A DNA stretch of 64,000 nt from Paractinoplanes durhamensis (GTDB lineage: Bacteria; Actinomycetota; Actinomycetes; Mycobacteriales; Micromonosporaceae), in contig NZ_BOML01000003.1 in assembly GCF_016862175.1 (NCBI RefSeq), positions 1 through 64,000 on the forward strand, written 5' to 3'. Below, in pieces: positions 16,290-24,264 of the stretch (the stretch's first letter is position 1; each line of letters begins with the position of its first letter). The translations under genes and the position numbers were made by a program. Below the pieces are notes generated by a model, which ran no database searches, was not told the DNA's origin, and saw nothing but the letters and a program-made list of their open reading frames with translations.

Positions 16290-16880
16290 TCAGCCTCTGG
16301 GCCGGATCCGTTCCCAACGTTTCCTCCACCTGGTTGTCAATGCCGGAAGATCGATGGTCACCGGATACGGCTCCGTCGTCGTGAACACATCGTGGGTCGA
16401 CTCGACCACGTCGAAGCGCCCCTTCCCATCCGGGCGCAGGACCATCAGCGTGAATCCAGCCGGCTCCGAACGATCCAGGAGCCAATAGTGGGGCACGCCT
16501 GCGCGGCCATAGACCGTCTCTTTGACGAACAGGTCCCGGACGTTCCAATCAGGCGGGACCACCTCGAACACGAGCACCGCGTCTGCGATAGGAACCGGGC
16601 TGCGATCACTGTGGTCCGTCTTGAGAACCACCACATCGGGACATGGCCGACTCCGGGCATCGACCTCGAGCGAGATCCGATGCACGGCAAGAAGGTCCGG
16701 CGGGCACTCCGCATCGAGCGCCTTACACACGTCCACCAGGGGAAACTGATAGACGGCCGGGCGGTCGAGAAGCGCCAGCCAGCCGTCGATCAGCTCATAG
16801 CGGGGGTATTCAGGGAGCTCTTTCCAACGGTCCACAGTCCAGCCGCCGGTCAGCAGAAGATCCGCCTGAGTAGCAGTCAT
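16290..16880 (-). CDS. Uma2 family (DUF820) PD-(D/E)xK-fold protein, copy 1
   Basis: A 196-residue Uma2 protein. It keeps the family pattern ELPEYPRYELIDGWL near the N-terminus, CPDVVVLK, VLVFEVVPPDW and AGVPHYWLLDR, with the spaced acidic residues of a restriction-endonuclease-like core. Uma2 proteins are abundant in cyanobacteria and actinobacteria; their function is unsettled, and a nuclease role is mainly predicted. It lies 22 bp beyond its paralogue, probably in one transcript. Confidence 0.82.
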   Translation of the reverse strand: MTATQADLLLTGGWTVDRWKELPEYPRYELIDGWLALLDRPAVYQFPLVDVCKALDAECPPDLLAVHRISLEVDARSRPCPDVVVLKTDHSDRSPVPIADAVLVFEVVPPDWNVRDLFVKETVYGRAGVPHYWLLDRSEPAGFTLMVLRPDGKGRFDVVESTHDVFTTTEPYPVTIDLPALTTRWRKRWERIRPRG

Positions 16881-16902
16881 GAGTCCACTGTACTCACGAC
16901 TA

Positions 16903-17487
16903 CTAGTCTCCGGAACACCTGTCGCGAAGGCGCGTCAGCGCAGGCAGATCGATGGTCACCGGATAGGGGACGTCGGTCGCGAACAGCTTGCTGGCGGTCG
17001 CGACCACGTCATAAGCGCCGCCCTCGCCCGGTCGAAACTCGGTGAGCACGACACCGTCGGCATCTCCGGGATTCAGGACCCAGTAGCTCTTCACACCCGC
17101 GGCGGCGTAGGTCTCGACCTTCGCCTTCATGTCACGGGCATGCGAGGTCGGCGAGACGATCTCGATCGCGAGCAACGCGCTCTTGATCGGGACGGGGCTC
17201 TTGGTCAGGTCGCGCTCAGGGATGACCACGACATCGGGCCGCAGCTCACTGCGGCGGTCGACGCTCAAGGACATGTCAGGCACCGGCGCATACCCAGGTG
17301 GGCAGCCGGGACGCAGCGCCAAGACGAGCTCGACGCCCAGGATCTGGTGGATTCCGGGCGGGGACGGCAAGACAAGCCTTCCGTCGATCAACTCGTAACG
17401 AAGATCCTTCGGAAGGCTCGCCAGGTCGTCGACGGTCCAGTCCTGCTTTTCATCCAGCAGGCTCGGCAGCTGTAGGGCCGCGGTCAT
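16903..17487 (-). CDS. Uma2 family (DUF820) PD-(D/E)xK-fold protein, copy 2
   Basis: A 194-residue paralogue of the adjacent gene. Its core reads LPKDLRYELIDGRLVLPSP, LRPDVVVIPE, LLAIEIVSPTSHARDMKAK and AAAGVKSYWVLNP. It retains the Lys after the E-I-V-S-P strand more canonically than copy 1. The ATG at 17487 follows GAGGAGGTCCCG, a strong ribosome-binding site; an in-frame upstream start at 17511 is less likely. The pair seems a local tandem duplication, now divergent. Confidence 0.83.
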   Translation of the reverse strand: MTAALQLPSLLDEKQDWTVDDLASLPKDLRYELIDGRLVLPSPPGIHQILGVELVLALRPGCPPGYAPVPDMSLSVDRRSELRPDVVVIPERDLTKSPVPIKSALLAIEIVSPTSHARDMKAKVETYAAAGVKSYWVLNPGDADGVVLTEFRPGEGGAYDVVATASKLFATDVPYPVTIDLPALTRLRDRCSGD

Positions 17488-17548
17488 CGGGACCTCCTCG
17501 GGGGATGTCACGAGACTACATTACCTACGACTAGGTTCGCCACCCCGC

Positions 17549-19108
17549 TCATTTCTTGTCGTCGTCGTCCTTGGGGGGCTTCATCAGCTTGTTGAAGTCG
17601 AGGTTGGGGAGCTTGAAGCCGCCGGCTCCGCCGCCGCCGCCCAGGGTGTTCGGGTCGAGGCCCGGCGGGAGCTGGGGCATGCCGGCCGGAAAACCGGGGG
17701 GCAGGGCGCCGCCGCCGGCGCGGGGGCGGGTGTTGCCGCCCTTCGTGCCCTTGCGCTTGTTCTTCGGGCTCTTCGTGGCCTTTCGGCGCGCGCCGGGCAG
17801 GCCCATCATGCCGGTCATCTGCTTCATCATCTTCTGCGCGTCGGCGAAGCGGTTGAGCAGCTGGTTGACGTCCATCACGGTCACGCCGGAGCCGTTCGCG
17901 ATGCGGGCGCGGCGGGAGCCGTTGAGGATCTTCGGGTTGGTGCGCTCGCCCGGGGTCATCGAGCGGATGATCGCGGTGACCCGGTCGAAGTGCGAGTCGT
18001 CGAGGTCGTCGAGCTGGGCCTTCATCTGGCCCATGCCGGGCATCATGCCGAGGATGTTGGCGATCGGGCCCATCTTGCGGACCGCGATCAGCTGGTCGAG
18101 GAAGTCCTCCAGGGTGAACTGCTCGCCACCGAGCAGCTTGGAGGTCATCTTCTCTTTCTGGTCCTCGTCGAAGGCCTGCTCGGCCTGCTCGATGAGGGTC
18201 AGAACGTCGCCCATGCCGAGGATCCGGCTGGCCATCCGGTCGGGGTGGAAGAGGTCGAAATCTTCCAGCTTCTCGCCGGTGGACGCGAACAGGATCGGCT
18301 GGCCGGTGACGTGCCGGACGGAGAGGGCGGCACCACCGCGGGCGTCGCCGTCGAGCTTGGAGAGGACCACGCCGGTGATGCCGACGCCGTCGCGGAACGC
18401 CTCGGCGGTCTGCACCGCGTCCTGGCCGACCATCGCGTCGATGACGAAGATGACCTCGTCGGGGCCGACCGCGTCGCGGATGTCGCGGGCCTGCTGCATC
18501 ATCTCGGCGTCGATGCCGAGGCGGCCGGCGGTGTCGACGATGACGATGTCCTTCGCCGTCCGCTTGGCGTGCTCGATCGAGTCCTTCGCGACCTGGACCG
18601 GGTCGCCGACGCCGTTGCCGGGCTGCGGGGCGTAGACGTCCACCCCGGCCCGGCCGGCCAGAACCTGCAGCTGGTTGACCGCGTTGGGGCGCTGGAGGTC
18701 GGCGGCGACCAGCAGCGGCTGGTGACCCTGGCCCTTGAGCCAGCGGGACAGCTTGCCGGCCAGCGTGGTCTTACCGGAACCCTGGAGGCCGGCCAGCATG
18801 ATCACGGTGGGCGGCGTCTTGGCGAACTGCAGACGCCGGCCCTCGCCGCCGAGGACGTTGATGAGCTCCTCGTGGACGATCTTGATGATCTGCTGGGCGG
18901 GGTTGAGCGCCTGGGAGACCTCGGCGCCGCGGGCCCGCTCCTTCAGGTTGAAGACGAAGGCCTTGACCACGGGCAGCGCGACATCCGCCTCCAGCAGCGC
19001 GAGGCGGATCTCGCGCGCGGTGGCGTCGATGTCGGCATCGGTGAGCCGGCCCTTGCTCCGCAGCTTGTCGAAGATTCCGGACAGGCGGCCACTGAGAGTG
19101 TCAAACAC
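17549..19108 (-). CDS. ffh: Signal recognition particle protein Ffh
   Basis: A 519-residue SRP GTPase that binds signal sequences and docks with FtsY. The NG domain contains GLQGSGKTTLAGKL (P-loop, about 105-118), DTAGRLGID and SKLDGDARGGAAL. The methionine-rich M domain (about 300-440) includes GMMPGMGQMKAQ and MMKQMTGMMG. A Gly/Pro-rich C-terminal tail of about 80 residues (GGGALPPGFPAGMPQLPPG) is added. GTG start at 19108. In S. coelicolor ffh directly follows glnD; here a 23-kb glycan cluster lies between them. Confidence 0.97.
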   Translation of the reverse strand: MFDTLSGRLSGIFDKLRSKGRLTDADIDATAREIRLALLEADVALPVVKAFVFNLKERARGAEVSQALNPAQQIIKIVHEELINVLGGEGRRLQFAKTPPTVIMLAGLQGSGKTTLAGKLSRWLKGQGHQPLLVAADLQRPNAVNQLQVLAGRAGVDVYAPQPGNGVGDPVQVAKDSIEHAKRTAKDIVIVDTAGRLGIDAEMMQQARDIRDAVGPDEVIFVIDAMVGQDAVQTAEAFRDGVGITGVVLSKLDGDARGGAALSVRHVTGQPILFASTGEKLEDFDLFHPDRMASRILGMGDVLTLIEQAEQAFDEDQKEKMTSKLLGGEQFTLEDFLDQLIAVRKMGPIANILGMMPGMGQMKAQLDDLDDSHFDRVTAIIRSMTPGERTNPKILNGSRRARIANGSGVTVMDVNQLLNRFADAQKMMKQMTGMMGLPGARRKATKSPKNKRKGTKGGNTRPRAGGGALPPGFPAGMPQLPPGLDPNTLGGGGGAGGFKLPNLDFNKLMKPPKDDDDKK

Positions 19109-19192
19109 GGCAAGGCATTCCTTTGGTCAACTCTGTCCGTTGGTCAGAAGAGGTGAGGCGATGACCGCAAGCCTAGCCGCCCGCGTTCCGCC

Positions 19193-19420
19193 TTACCGGT
19201 TGCGCATCCGGTACGTCTTCTGAGCCGCCTCGATGCGCTGCTGGGTGCGCGTGCCGGGCGCAAGCGACTTCTTCGCCTTGCCGTAGAGGTAGACGCCGCC
19301 CACCACGGCCAGCGCGACCAGGATCAGGTAGAACAGCGGCCCGATGATGGCGTGCACCACCCAGCCGACCACGACCACCGCTCCGACCAGAGCGAGCAGA
19401 AACGCGATTGCCTTGCCCAT
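19193..19420 (-). CDS. Small two-segment membrane protein
   Basis: A 75-residue protein: two hydrophobic segments (about 4-25 and 27-46: FLLALVGAVVVVGWVVHAII and FYLILVALAVVGGVYLYG), then a basic cytoplasmic tail (KAKKSLAPGTRTQQRIEAAQ). The ATG at 19420 is preceded by GGGGGAGGACCCG, a good ribosome-binding site. Similar short membrane proteins occur next to ffh in actinobacteria; no function is known. Confidence 0.7.
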   Translation of the reverse strand: MGKAIAFLLALVGAVVVVGWVVHAIIGPLFYLILVALAVVGGVYLYGKAKKSLAPGTRTQQRIEAAQKTYRMRNR

Positions 19421-19759
19421 CGGGTCCTCCCCCGGGTGAAGCGACGACCTTTCGTCGAAGCGTCGGCCTCCACGATGCCTCAATGAAGCAAGTGTGCCCA
19501 TCGGCCGTATCCCTGAGCGCACCCGTAAGGGTCGGTCCCACCCGTTTTGCCACGCCACAGTAGTCAAATCACGTATACCGGCGATATCAGGCGTCACACG
19601 GCGCAATCCACAACCGTGCATCCATGGCGAAACGGGACAAGTGTCCGCACCGATATCGACCGCAACCTGGAGTCCGGGGCCGCCGTTGAGGGTCAGTGAC
19701 CGCGACGGCCGGATCCACCGGCGGTCGCATCGACGGACTCCCGGCGGAAGGACGACGGC
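19421..19759. other. Divergent intergenic region between the small membrane protein and the Stealth gene
   Basis: About 340 bp with no credible gene. It must carry the promoters for the leftward membrane-protein/ffh direction and the rightward Stealth gene. AT-richer words such as GTATAC and GATATC near 19575-19590 are promoter-like but not assignable. The short inverted word CGACCTTTCGTCG is also present. Confidence 0.45.
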
Positions 19760-21559
19760 GTGCCTATACGACGGATCCTGCGACACACGCCCTGGCCGGT
19801 CCGGCGCCGGGTGCTGGCCGGCGTGCAGCACAAGCTGCTGCAGTACGTGCCGGCCGAGCGCCGCCTGGCCGCCGCCCGGCGGGTGGTTCCGCTGGCCGGT
19901 GCGCCCGCGCGACGGCGGGTGGCGGCGCGAGTCACCGAACGGGCCACCCCGGCGGGCGTACGGCGGGAGAACCTCGACCGCGTGGTGACCGCGCTCGAGA
20001 CGGCGGGTATCGACTGGTTCCGGGTCCCGGTCCATTCGGTGACCGGGTCGGCGGTGGCCGTACCGGAAAAGGACCGGAACCGGGTGATCAGCCTGCTCGA
20101 GACGCTGAGCGCGAGTGCCGCCGGGATGTTGGAGGTCGTCGGGCCGAAGGGCCGGTACGGGCGGCGTGGGCGCCGGACGGCGACCGTGCTGAGGCTGAGC
20201 CGCCCGGTGACCGACCCGGGCGGAAGCCTGGTGTTCGGGCCGGAGTACGGCTGCGAGATCGAGTTCTGGCGCGAGGTGAACGGCAACCTGGTCGGGCCGC
20301 GCAGCAATCCGGTCGCCGACGTGGTGCCGGCCGACGAGCCGGTGGCCGAGGCCAGCGAGCACGTGTACGGCTCGTTCAGCGCGCCGAGCGACCCGGCCTC
20401 CTACCGCACCCGCGAGATCTTCACGATGGTCAGCCCGGACCGGGTCGCGTTCCCGATCGACGTGGTCTACACGTGGGTGGACGGCGGCGACCCGGAGTGG
20501 CGGGAGAACAAGGCCCGGGCGATCGGCGAGAACGACTGGGTCGCCGAGGTGAGCGGGCTGGCCTGCAACGACTCGCGGTACGCGTCCCGCGACGAACTGC
20601 GCTACTCGCTGCGCGCGCTGCACGCGTTCGCGCCGTGGGTCCGGCACATCTTCCTGGTCACCGCCGACCAGGTGCCGGCCTGGCTGGACACCACCCGGCC
20701 GGATCTGACCGTGGTGAGCCACCGGGAGATCTTCGGCGACACCGGCCGGCTGCCGACCTTCAACTCGCAGGCCATCGAGTCCCGGCTGCACCGCATCCCG
20801 GGGCTGGCCGAGCACTTCCTCTACCTGAACGACGACGTCTTCCTGGCCCGGCCGGTGCCGCCGGAGATGTTCTTCACCCCGGGCGGGCTGACCCGGTTCT
20901 TCCCGTCCACGGCGCTTGTCGACTCGGCGCCGCGGCGGGACGACGACCCGCCGGCCAACTCGGCCGGGAAGAACAACCGGCGGCTGATCCAGCAGGCGTT
21001 CGGCCGGGTGCTGACCCGGAAGATGAAGCACACCCCGCACCCGTCGCGGCGCAGTGTGCTGGCCGAGATCGAGCTGCGCTTCGCCGAGCAGGTGACGGCG
21101 ACCGCCGCGCACCCGTTCCGGCACCCGGAGGACGTCTCGCTGCTGTCGTCGCTGCAGCAGTACTACAGCTACCTGACCGGGCGGGCCGCCCCCGGCGAGA
21201 TCAAGTACATGTACACCGACCTGGCCGACGCGGGGACACCGATGCGGCTGGCCCGGGTGCTGCACGACCGGCACCTGGACGCGTTCTGCCTGAACGACAC
21301 GGACTCGACCGCCGAGTCGGCGGCCGAGCAGGCCGCCCTGCTGGGTGAGTTCCTGCCGGCCTATCTGCCGTTCCCGTCGCCGTACGAGCTGGCCACCCCG
21401 CGCGCGGCCACGGCCCGGCTGGAGTTGCCGCGTACGCCGGTGGTCGCCCGCCAGACCTCGCGCGCGGCCCAAGCCCCCGAGATGGTCCAGCCGCACCCGG
21501 ACATCGCCCTGCCGGCCCAGCCCACGCCGCCGTCCGCGTCGGATTCCTCCGTCGCCTGA
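19760..21559 (+). CDS. Stealth-family sugar-phosphate transferase
   Basis: A 599-residue protein of the Stealth family (hexose- or N-acetylhexosamine-1-phosphate transferases related to the GlcNAc-1-phosphotransferase core). The four conserved regions are visible. CR1 is IDVVYTWVDGGDPEW (about 233-247). CR2 has SRDELRYSLRALHAFAPWVR then IFLVTADQVPAWL and LYLNDDVFLARPV. CR3 lies around HTPHPSRRSVLAEIE, and CR4 near KYMYTDLAD and FCLNDT. Such enzymes add sugar-1-phosphate groups to capsule or wall polymers, making phosphodiester linkages. A 170-residue N-terminal region precedes CR1. The GTG at 19760 is the start. It opens the glycan cluster with the downstream sugar dehydrogenase. Confidence 0.9.
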   Translation: MPIRRILRHTPWPVRRRVLAGVQHKLLQYVPAERRLAAARRVVPLAGAPARRRVAARVTERATPAGVRRENLDRVVTALETAGIDWFRVPVHSVTGSAVAVPEKDRNRVISLLETLSASAAGMLEVVGPKGRYGRRGRRTATVLRLSRPVTDPGGSLVFGPEYGCEIEFWREVNGNLVGPRSNPVADVVPADEPVAEASEHVYGSFSAPSDPASYRTREIFTMVSPDRVAFPIDVVYTWVDGGDPEWRENKARAIGENDWVAEVSGLACNDSRYASRDELRYSLRALHAFAPWVRHIFLVTADQVPAWLDTTRPDLTVVSHREIFGDTGRLPTFNSQAIESRLHRIPGLAEHFLYLNDDVFLARPVPPEMFFTPGGLTRFFPSTALVDSAPRRDDDPPANSAGKNNRRLIQQAFGRVLTRKMKHTPHPSRRSVLAEIELRFAEQVTATAAHPFRHPEDVSLLSSLQQYYSYLTGRAAPGEIKYMYTDLADAGTPMRLARVLHDRHLDAFCLNDTDSTAESAAEQAALLGEFLPAYLPFPSPYELATPRAATARLELPRTPVVARQTSRAAQAPEMVQPHPDIALPAQPTPPSASDSSVA

Positions 21560-21614
21560 GACCACAACCGCAAAACCCGCTGGCTGACGCCGGCCCCAGA
21601 TAGGGGGAAATTTC

Positions 21615-22877
21615 GTGACTTACGATGTTGTTGTGCTCGGGCTCGGGTACGTCGGGCTTCCGCTCGCCCAGCAAGCTACCCGCGCCGGCATGACCGTGCT
21701 CGGCTTCGACGTCAAGCAAAGTGTCGTCGACTCGCTCGCCGCCGGCCGGTCGCACGTCGACGATCTCAGCGACGCCGACGTGACCGAGATGCTGGCCGGC
21801 GGCTTCCGCACCACCACCGACGAGACCCTCATCGCCCGAGCGGACACCGCGGTCATCTGCGTGCCCACCCCGCTCGCCGAGGGCGACGGCCCCGACCTGC
21901 GCGCGGTCGTCGGCGCGACCGAGGCGATCGGCCGCAACCTGCGCCCGGGCATGCTGGTCGTGCTCGAGTCGACCACCTATCCGGGCACCACCGACGAGGT
22001 GGTCCGGCCGCTGCTGGAGAAGCTCTCCGGGCTGACCGCCGGCATCGACTTCCACCTGGCGTTCTCCCCGGAGCGGATCGACCCGGGCAACGAGCGGTTC
22101 GGCGCCCGCAACACCCCCAAGGTGGTCGGCGGCTACACCACCGGGTGCGCCGACCGGGTGACCGCGTTCTACGGCCGGTTCGTCGACACCGTGGTGCGCA
22201 CCAAGGGCACCCGGGAGGCGGAGACCGCGAAGCTGCTGGAGAACACCTACCGGCACGTGAACATCGCACTGGTCAACGAGATGGCCCGGTTCTGCCACGA
22301 GCTGGACATCGATCTGTGGGACGTGATCCAGGCGGCCGCGACGAAGCCGTTCGGGTTCCAGGCCTTCTACCCCGGCCCGGGCGTCGGCGGCCACTGCATC
22401 CCGATCGACCCGAACTACCTGTCGCACAACGTACGCAGCAAGCTGGGCTATCCGTTCCGCTTCGTCGAGCTGGCCCAGGAGATCAACGCGACGATGCCGG
22501 ACTACGTGGCCCGGCGGGCGCAGAACCTGCTGAACGTCGACGGGCAGGCGGTGCACGGCGCGACGATCCTGCTGCTCGGGGTCACCTACAAGGCGAACAT
22601 CGCCGACCAGCGGGAGTCGCCGGCCACGCCGCTGGCCCGCCAGCTGGCGTCGCTGGGCGCGACCGTGCTCTACCACGACCCGCACGTGCCGTCGTGGCGC
22701 GTGGGCGACGTCGAGCTGTCCCGCATCGACGATCTGGAGGGCGCCGCCGCGTCCGCCGACCTGGTGATCCTGGTGCAGCACCACCGGGAGTACGACGCGG
22801 ACCACCTGGCCGGCGTGGCGAAGCGCTTCTTCGACACCCGCGGCGTGACCACGGTCCGCGAGGCCCACCGCCTCTGA
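21615..22877 (+). CDS. Nucleotide-sugar dehydrogenase (UDP-HexNAc/UDP-Glc dehydrogenase family)
   Basis: A 420-residue NAD-dependent four-electron dehydrogenase making a UDP-uronic acid. The N-terminal Rossmann loop is VVVLGLGYVGLPLA; the UDP-ManNAc/GlcNAc subgroup pattern appears in AVICVPTPL and NTPKVVGGYTTGC; the catalytic Cys is in GPGVGGHCIPIDPNYL; the C-terminal domain has GVTYKANIADQRESPA. WecC/WbpA-like enzymes share these features, so a HexNAc-uronic acid product is likely but not certain. The GTG at 21615 follows AGGGGGAAA. It is a likely operon partner of the Stealth gene, 55 bp upstream. Confidence 0.9.
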   Translation: MTYDVVVLGLGYVGLPLAQQATRAGMTVLGFDVKQSVVDSLAAGRSHVDDLSDADVTEMLAGGFRTTTDETLIARADTAVICVPTPLAEGDGPDLRAVVGATEAIGRNLRPGMLVVLESTTYPGTTDEVVRPLLEKLSGLTAGIDFHLAFSPERIDPGNERFGARNTPKVVGGYTTGCADRVTAFYGRFVDTVVRTKGTREAETAKLLENTYRHVNIALVNEMARFCHELDIDLWDVIQAAATKPFGFQAFYPGPGVGGHCIPIDPNYLSHNVRSKLGYPFRFVELAQEINATMPDYVARRAQNLLNVDGQAVHGATILLLGVTYKANIADQRESPATPLARQLASLGATVLYHDPHVPSWRVGDVELSRIDDLEGAAASADLVILVQHHREYDADHLAGVAKRFFDTRGVTTVREAHRL

Positions 22878-22893
22878 GGTTCGATCGGCACGA

Positions 22894-22914
22894 GGGGGCC
22901 CGGTCCGGGCCCCC
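22894..22914. terminator. Bidirectional GC-rich hairpin between convergent genes
   Basis: GGGGGCCCGG (22894-22903) pairs perfectly with CCGGGCCCCC (22905-22914) around a minimal loop. It sits between the convergent sugar dehydrogenase and gtrA-like genes and can act for both directions. Confidence 0.75.
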
Positions 22915-22916
22915 TG

Positions 22917-23300
22917 TTAGGTTGTCCGGAACGTCCAGCGCGAGTTGAGGGTGTAGTTCAGGACCGGGATGGCGACCAGCGTCACCGCCTGGACCGCCAC
23001 GAACGGCGCGTGCAGCACCTCGGTGCCGAGCCAGAGCACCACCGTGTTGAGCGTGAAAGCCGCGAGGGTCACGGTGAGGAATTTGCTGCCGGCCACGGCA
23101 TGGCCGGCCTCCGACCGGAAGACCCAGGCATGTTGCAGGCCGTACGAGACCAGGATGCTCGCCACGAACCCGGCCGTCGACGCCACGACGGGCCGGACCC
23201 CCGCCGAGTTGAGCAGCAGCCCCACCCCGAAGTGGGTGGCCGCGCTGGCCCCGCCACTGAGCGCGTACCGGAACAACCGGCCGAGATCAGCGCTCGGCAT
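22917..23300 (-). CDS. GtrA-family membrane protein (polyprenol-sugar flippase candidate)
   Basis: A 127-residue GtrA-like protein with four predicted transmembrane helices. The family start LFRYALSGGASAATHFGVGLLL and the end NYTLNSRWTFR are characteristic. In phage and bacterial Gtr systems GtrA is thought to flip a polyprenol-phosphate sugar made by GtrB. It overlaps the upstream GtrB-like gene by 14 bp, so the two are translationally linked. Confidence 0.88.
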   Translation of the reverse strand: MPSADLGRLFRYALSGGASAATHFGVGLLLNSAGVRPVVASTAGFVASILVSYGLQHAWVFRSEAGHAVAGSKFLTVTLAAFTLNTVVLWLGTEVLHAPFVAVQAVTLVAIPVLNYTLNSRWTFRTT

Positions 23301-24264
23301 GCTCGACCCGCACCAGCTGCTCGGGAACGGGCGTCGTGGCCGACTGCGCCGACTTCTCCTGCACCAGGTAGCGCGGCCGGCCGCGGACCTCCTCGTGGAT
23401 CCGGGCCAGGTACTCCCCGATCACGCCCAGCCCGAGCAGGATGAACGTCCCCATCACCAGCAGCAGCAGGATGACCGTCGGGAAGCCGGCCACCGAACCG
23501 CCGCGCAGCCAGCGGACCAGCGTCTGCGCGCCGAGCAGCACCGAGAACGCGGCGAACGCGAGGCCGACCAGGGTGACCAGGTGCAGTGGCGCCGAGGTGA
23601 ACGAGGTGAGCCCGTTGACGGCCAGCCGGAACAGCGAGCGGAACGTCCAGCGGGACGCGCCACCCTCGCGGTGGTCGATGTCCACCTCGATGATGCTGCG
23701 CCGGAAGCCGATCCAGCTGCTGGTGCCGCGGAAGAACGACGAGTGCTCGGGCATCTTCAGCAGCGCGTCCAGCGCGGAGCGGCTGAGCAGCCGGTAGTCG
23801 GTCGCGTTGACCAGGTCGACCTTGGTGAGGCCGGTGAACGCCCGGTTGAACAGCTTGCCGCCGAGCCGCCCGATCAGGCCCTGGCCGGTGCGGTTGCGCT
23901 TGACCGCCTCGACCACGTGCGCGCCGTCCCGCCAGCGCTGCACCATGGCCGGGATGGCCGACGGCGGATGCTGCAGGTCGGAGTCGATGACCACGACCGC
24001 GTCGCCGGCCGCGTGCTCGAGTCCGGCCAGGACGGCCGGCTCCTTGCCGAAGTTGCGGGACAGCTGGACGCCGCGCACCCGCTCGTCGGCGAGGGCGTGC
24101 TGGACGATCCGGTCCCAGGAGTCGTCGGACGAGCCGTCGTCGACCAGGACCAGCTCGTAGCGCAGGCCGGCGTCGCCGAGCACGTCGGACAGCCGGCGCA
24201 CGAACCGGTCGACGCCCGGCCCCTCGTTGAAGATCGGTGCGACCACCGACACGAGCGCGCTCAT
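23287..24264 (-). CDS. GtrB-like polyprenol-phosphate glycosyltransferase (GT2)
   Basis: A 325-residue enzyme of the dolichol-phosphate-mannose synthase/GtrB type. The GT2 catalytic domain (1-225) shows SVVAPIFNEGPGVDRFV, VLVDDGSSDDSWD, QLSRNFGKEPAVLAGLEHA and DSDLQHPPSAIP (DxD), plus RLLSRSALDALL. Two transmembrane helices follow (about 230-290), then IGEYLARIHEEVRGRPRYLVQ, a family signature. It transfers a hexose from a nucleotide sugar to polyprenol phosphate on the cytoplasmic face. Its ATG shares ATGA with the stop of the upstream polytopic gene. Confidence 0.92.
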   Translation of the reverse strand: MSALVSVVAPIFNEGPGVDRFVRRLSDVLGDAGLRYELVLVDDGSSDDSWDRIVQHALADERVRGVQLSRNFGKEPAVLAGLEHAAGDAVVVIDSDLQHPPSAIPAMVQRWRDGAHVVEAVKRNRTGQGLIGRLGGKLFNRAFTGLTKVDLVNATDYRLLSRSALDALLKMPEHSSFFRGTSSWIGFRRSIIEVDIDHREGGASRWTFRSLFRLAVNGLTSFTSAPLHLVTLVGLAFAAFSVLLGAQTLVRWLRGGSVAGFPTVILLLLVMGTFILLGLGVIGEYLARIHEEVRGRPRYLVQEKSAQSATTPVPEQLVRVEHAER

